Shown here one piece after another: positions 63,185 through 64,000 of a stretch of 64,000 bases of DNA. Origin of the DNA: Putridiphycobacter sp965230195. GTDB taxonomy: Bacteria; Bacteroidota; Bacteroidia; Flavobacteriales_D; Crocinitomicaceae. The notes beneath the pieces are model-generated. The model did not search any database, had not been told where the DNA came from, and saw only the letters and a program-made list of their open reading frames with translations. Position 1 is the stretch's first letter. The number at the start of each line of letters is the position of its first letter. The DNA lies in contig OZ245997.1 of assembly GCA_965230195.1 (NCBI GenBank), positions 2,542,001 through 2,606,000 on the forward strand, given 5' to 3'. A program made the position numbers and the translations under genes.

Positions 63185-64000
63185 CTTCCAATTCAATTTT
63201 CATTGATTCAGGGTCGTTCTTTTTTGTGCGTTCAACAAATTCAATTGACTTATTAAGTACGATTTCACCATCAGCATTATCTGGTTTAAATTTGGCAAAT
63301 TTAACCAGGTCAGCCTGCCTTAAAATTTCCTGAAGGAAAAATTTATCCTTACTGATAATATCACTGTATTTTAAGTCCTTTATAATTTCAACTGTTGTTT
63401 TTTCCAGAGCCAGGATATCAAATCGTTCTTCGAGGTATTTTCTGATAGTATCTGTTACCATGGAATAGTATTCCTTTTTATTATCATTTTCCCAGGCCTG
63501 CTCTTTTTGTAATTCATTAAGAATAGTCAGTGCTGAAATATGAGCTGGTATTTTGGGTTTTGGCGGCTCAACAATAACTTGTGGCCGGTTTCTGTATCTG
63601 ATAAATAAGATGGTTATAGCAATGAGTAATAGTCCAATAACGAACCAATACCAATTTTCCTTGAACCAGTCTGATACTCTTGCAGAAACAGAATAATCAA
63701 CTTCAAAAATAGGTTTGACATCAAAAATACCTTTACTGGTATCTACGGCTACTGTATTGACTAATATCTCTCGCTGTTCTGTTGAATATATCGAGTCAGA
63801 AGTGATGAATTCGAATGGTGGAATAACCTGAGTACCTTCTTCAAAACTGGTCAGTAAAAATTGTTGGATATACAGTGAAGTTTGGGTGATTGAATCAATC
63901 ACTTTTTTTTGTAATTGAGTACGATCAATAATTTCAATTTCATCCGTAATAAAATTGTCAAATTCAGGCCAGGAGAACAATGAATCATCATCAAGGTGAC
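63177..64000 (-). CDS. Bat-operon membrane protein, 5' end beyond window
   Basis: The reading frame stays open to the right edge (the last visible in-frame codons before TTG at 63980 read HLDDDS), so the true start lies outside the window. The visible part has an extracytoplasmic region with beta strands, one membrane segment (WYWFVIGLLLIAITILFI) just after a DWFKENW motif, and a cytoplasmic helical domain with NELQKEQAWEN and a REYLEERFDILALEKTT-like stretch. A protein of this type (one membrane segment, DUF4381-like) commonly precedes batA in Bacteroidota. Its function is not known; location suggests it is part of the Bat membrane complex. Confidence 0.8.
   Translation of the reverse strand, partial: HLDDDSLFSWPEFDNFITDEIEIIDRTQLQKKVIDSITQTSLYIQQFLLTSFEEGTQVIPPFEFITSDSIYSTEQREILVNTVAVDTSKGIFDVKPIFEVDYSVSARVSDWFKENWYWFVIGLLLIAITILFIRYRNRPQVIVEPPKPKIPAHISALTILNELQKEQAWENDNKKEYYSMVTDTIRKYLEERFDILALEKTTVEIIKDLKYSDIISKDKFFLQEILRQADLVKFAKFKPDNADGEIVLNKSIEFVERTKKNDPESMKIELEDE

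Overview
The window is AT-rich chromosome from a member of the Bacteroidota, most likely a flavobacterium-like lineage. The evidence is a PorU/PorV-type type IX secretion (T9SS) pair, secreted proteins ending in type A and type B (CHU_C, gliding-motility-associated) sorting domains, a BatABCDE operon, two DUF5686/carboxypeptidase-regulatory barrel proteins, a Rho factor with a long Asn/Gln/Lys-rich insert, and TAnnTTTG-type promoter boxes. No rRNA, tRNA, CRISPR array, insertion sequence or phage gene was seen.

Layout. 1-1.25 kb: a membrane protein gene on the minus strand running off the left edge, then a decayed stretch (1.37-1.64 kb) holding a broken copy of the 3' end of comM. 1.8-9.7 kb: comM and the T9SS pair porU2-porV2 (minus). 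9.8-11.8 kb: two tandem CDP-alcohol phosphatidyltransferase genes and purS. 11.8-12.2 kb: terminator, a palindromic MITE-like repeat and a second hairpin. 12.2-15.7 kb: a His-rich T9SS-sorted surface protein divergent from a sensor kinase/response regulator pair. 15.7-20.8 kb: tandem DUF5686 barrel proteins. 20.9-25.4 kb: rho (minus), an HtrA/Deg protease and glmM (plus). 25.7-36.2 kb: three very large secreted proteins sharing an N-terminal domain; two of them are a tandem pair with almost identical tracts. 36.6-41 kb: a transaldolase-family aldolase and secA. 41-50.9 kb: a GT2 glycosyltransferase fused to a degenerate sugar-transferase domain, a TerB-like protein, an FAD oxidoreductase, murF, a metal-chelate ABC importer (lipoprotein and permease, no ATPase) and gyrB. 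51-53.4 kb: a third member of the adhesin family, in which the C-terminal module is joined to a lectin-like N-terminus. 53.5-57.6 kb: a GT9 glycosyltransferase and a large polytopic membrane protein. 57.7-64 kb: the bat operon in order (upstream membrane protein, cut by the right edge)-batA-batB-batC-batD-batE.

How they fit together. Much of the window concerns the cell envelope: sortase/shuttle components of the T9SS, several probable T9SS substrates, phospholipid head-group synthesis, peptidoglycan precursors (glmM, murF), glycan transferases and general secretion (secA). The strongest points for a second look are the mosaic T9SS adhesin family with apparent gene conversion and N-terminal domain exchange, the first pssA copy with Arg replaced by Gly in the catalytic signature, the fused dead-looking sugar transferase, and the comM 3'-end relic beside an unrecognised membrane gene. 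Several starts in the bat operon, and that of the TerB-like gene, were moved downstream of the longest open frame on sequence grounds explained in each entry.
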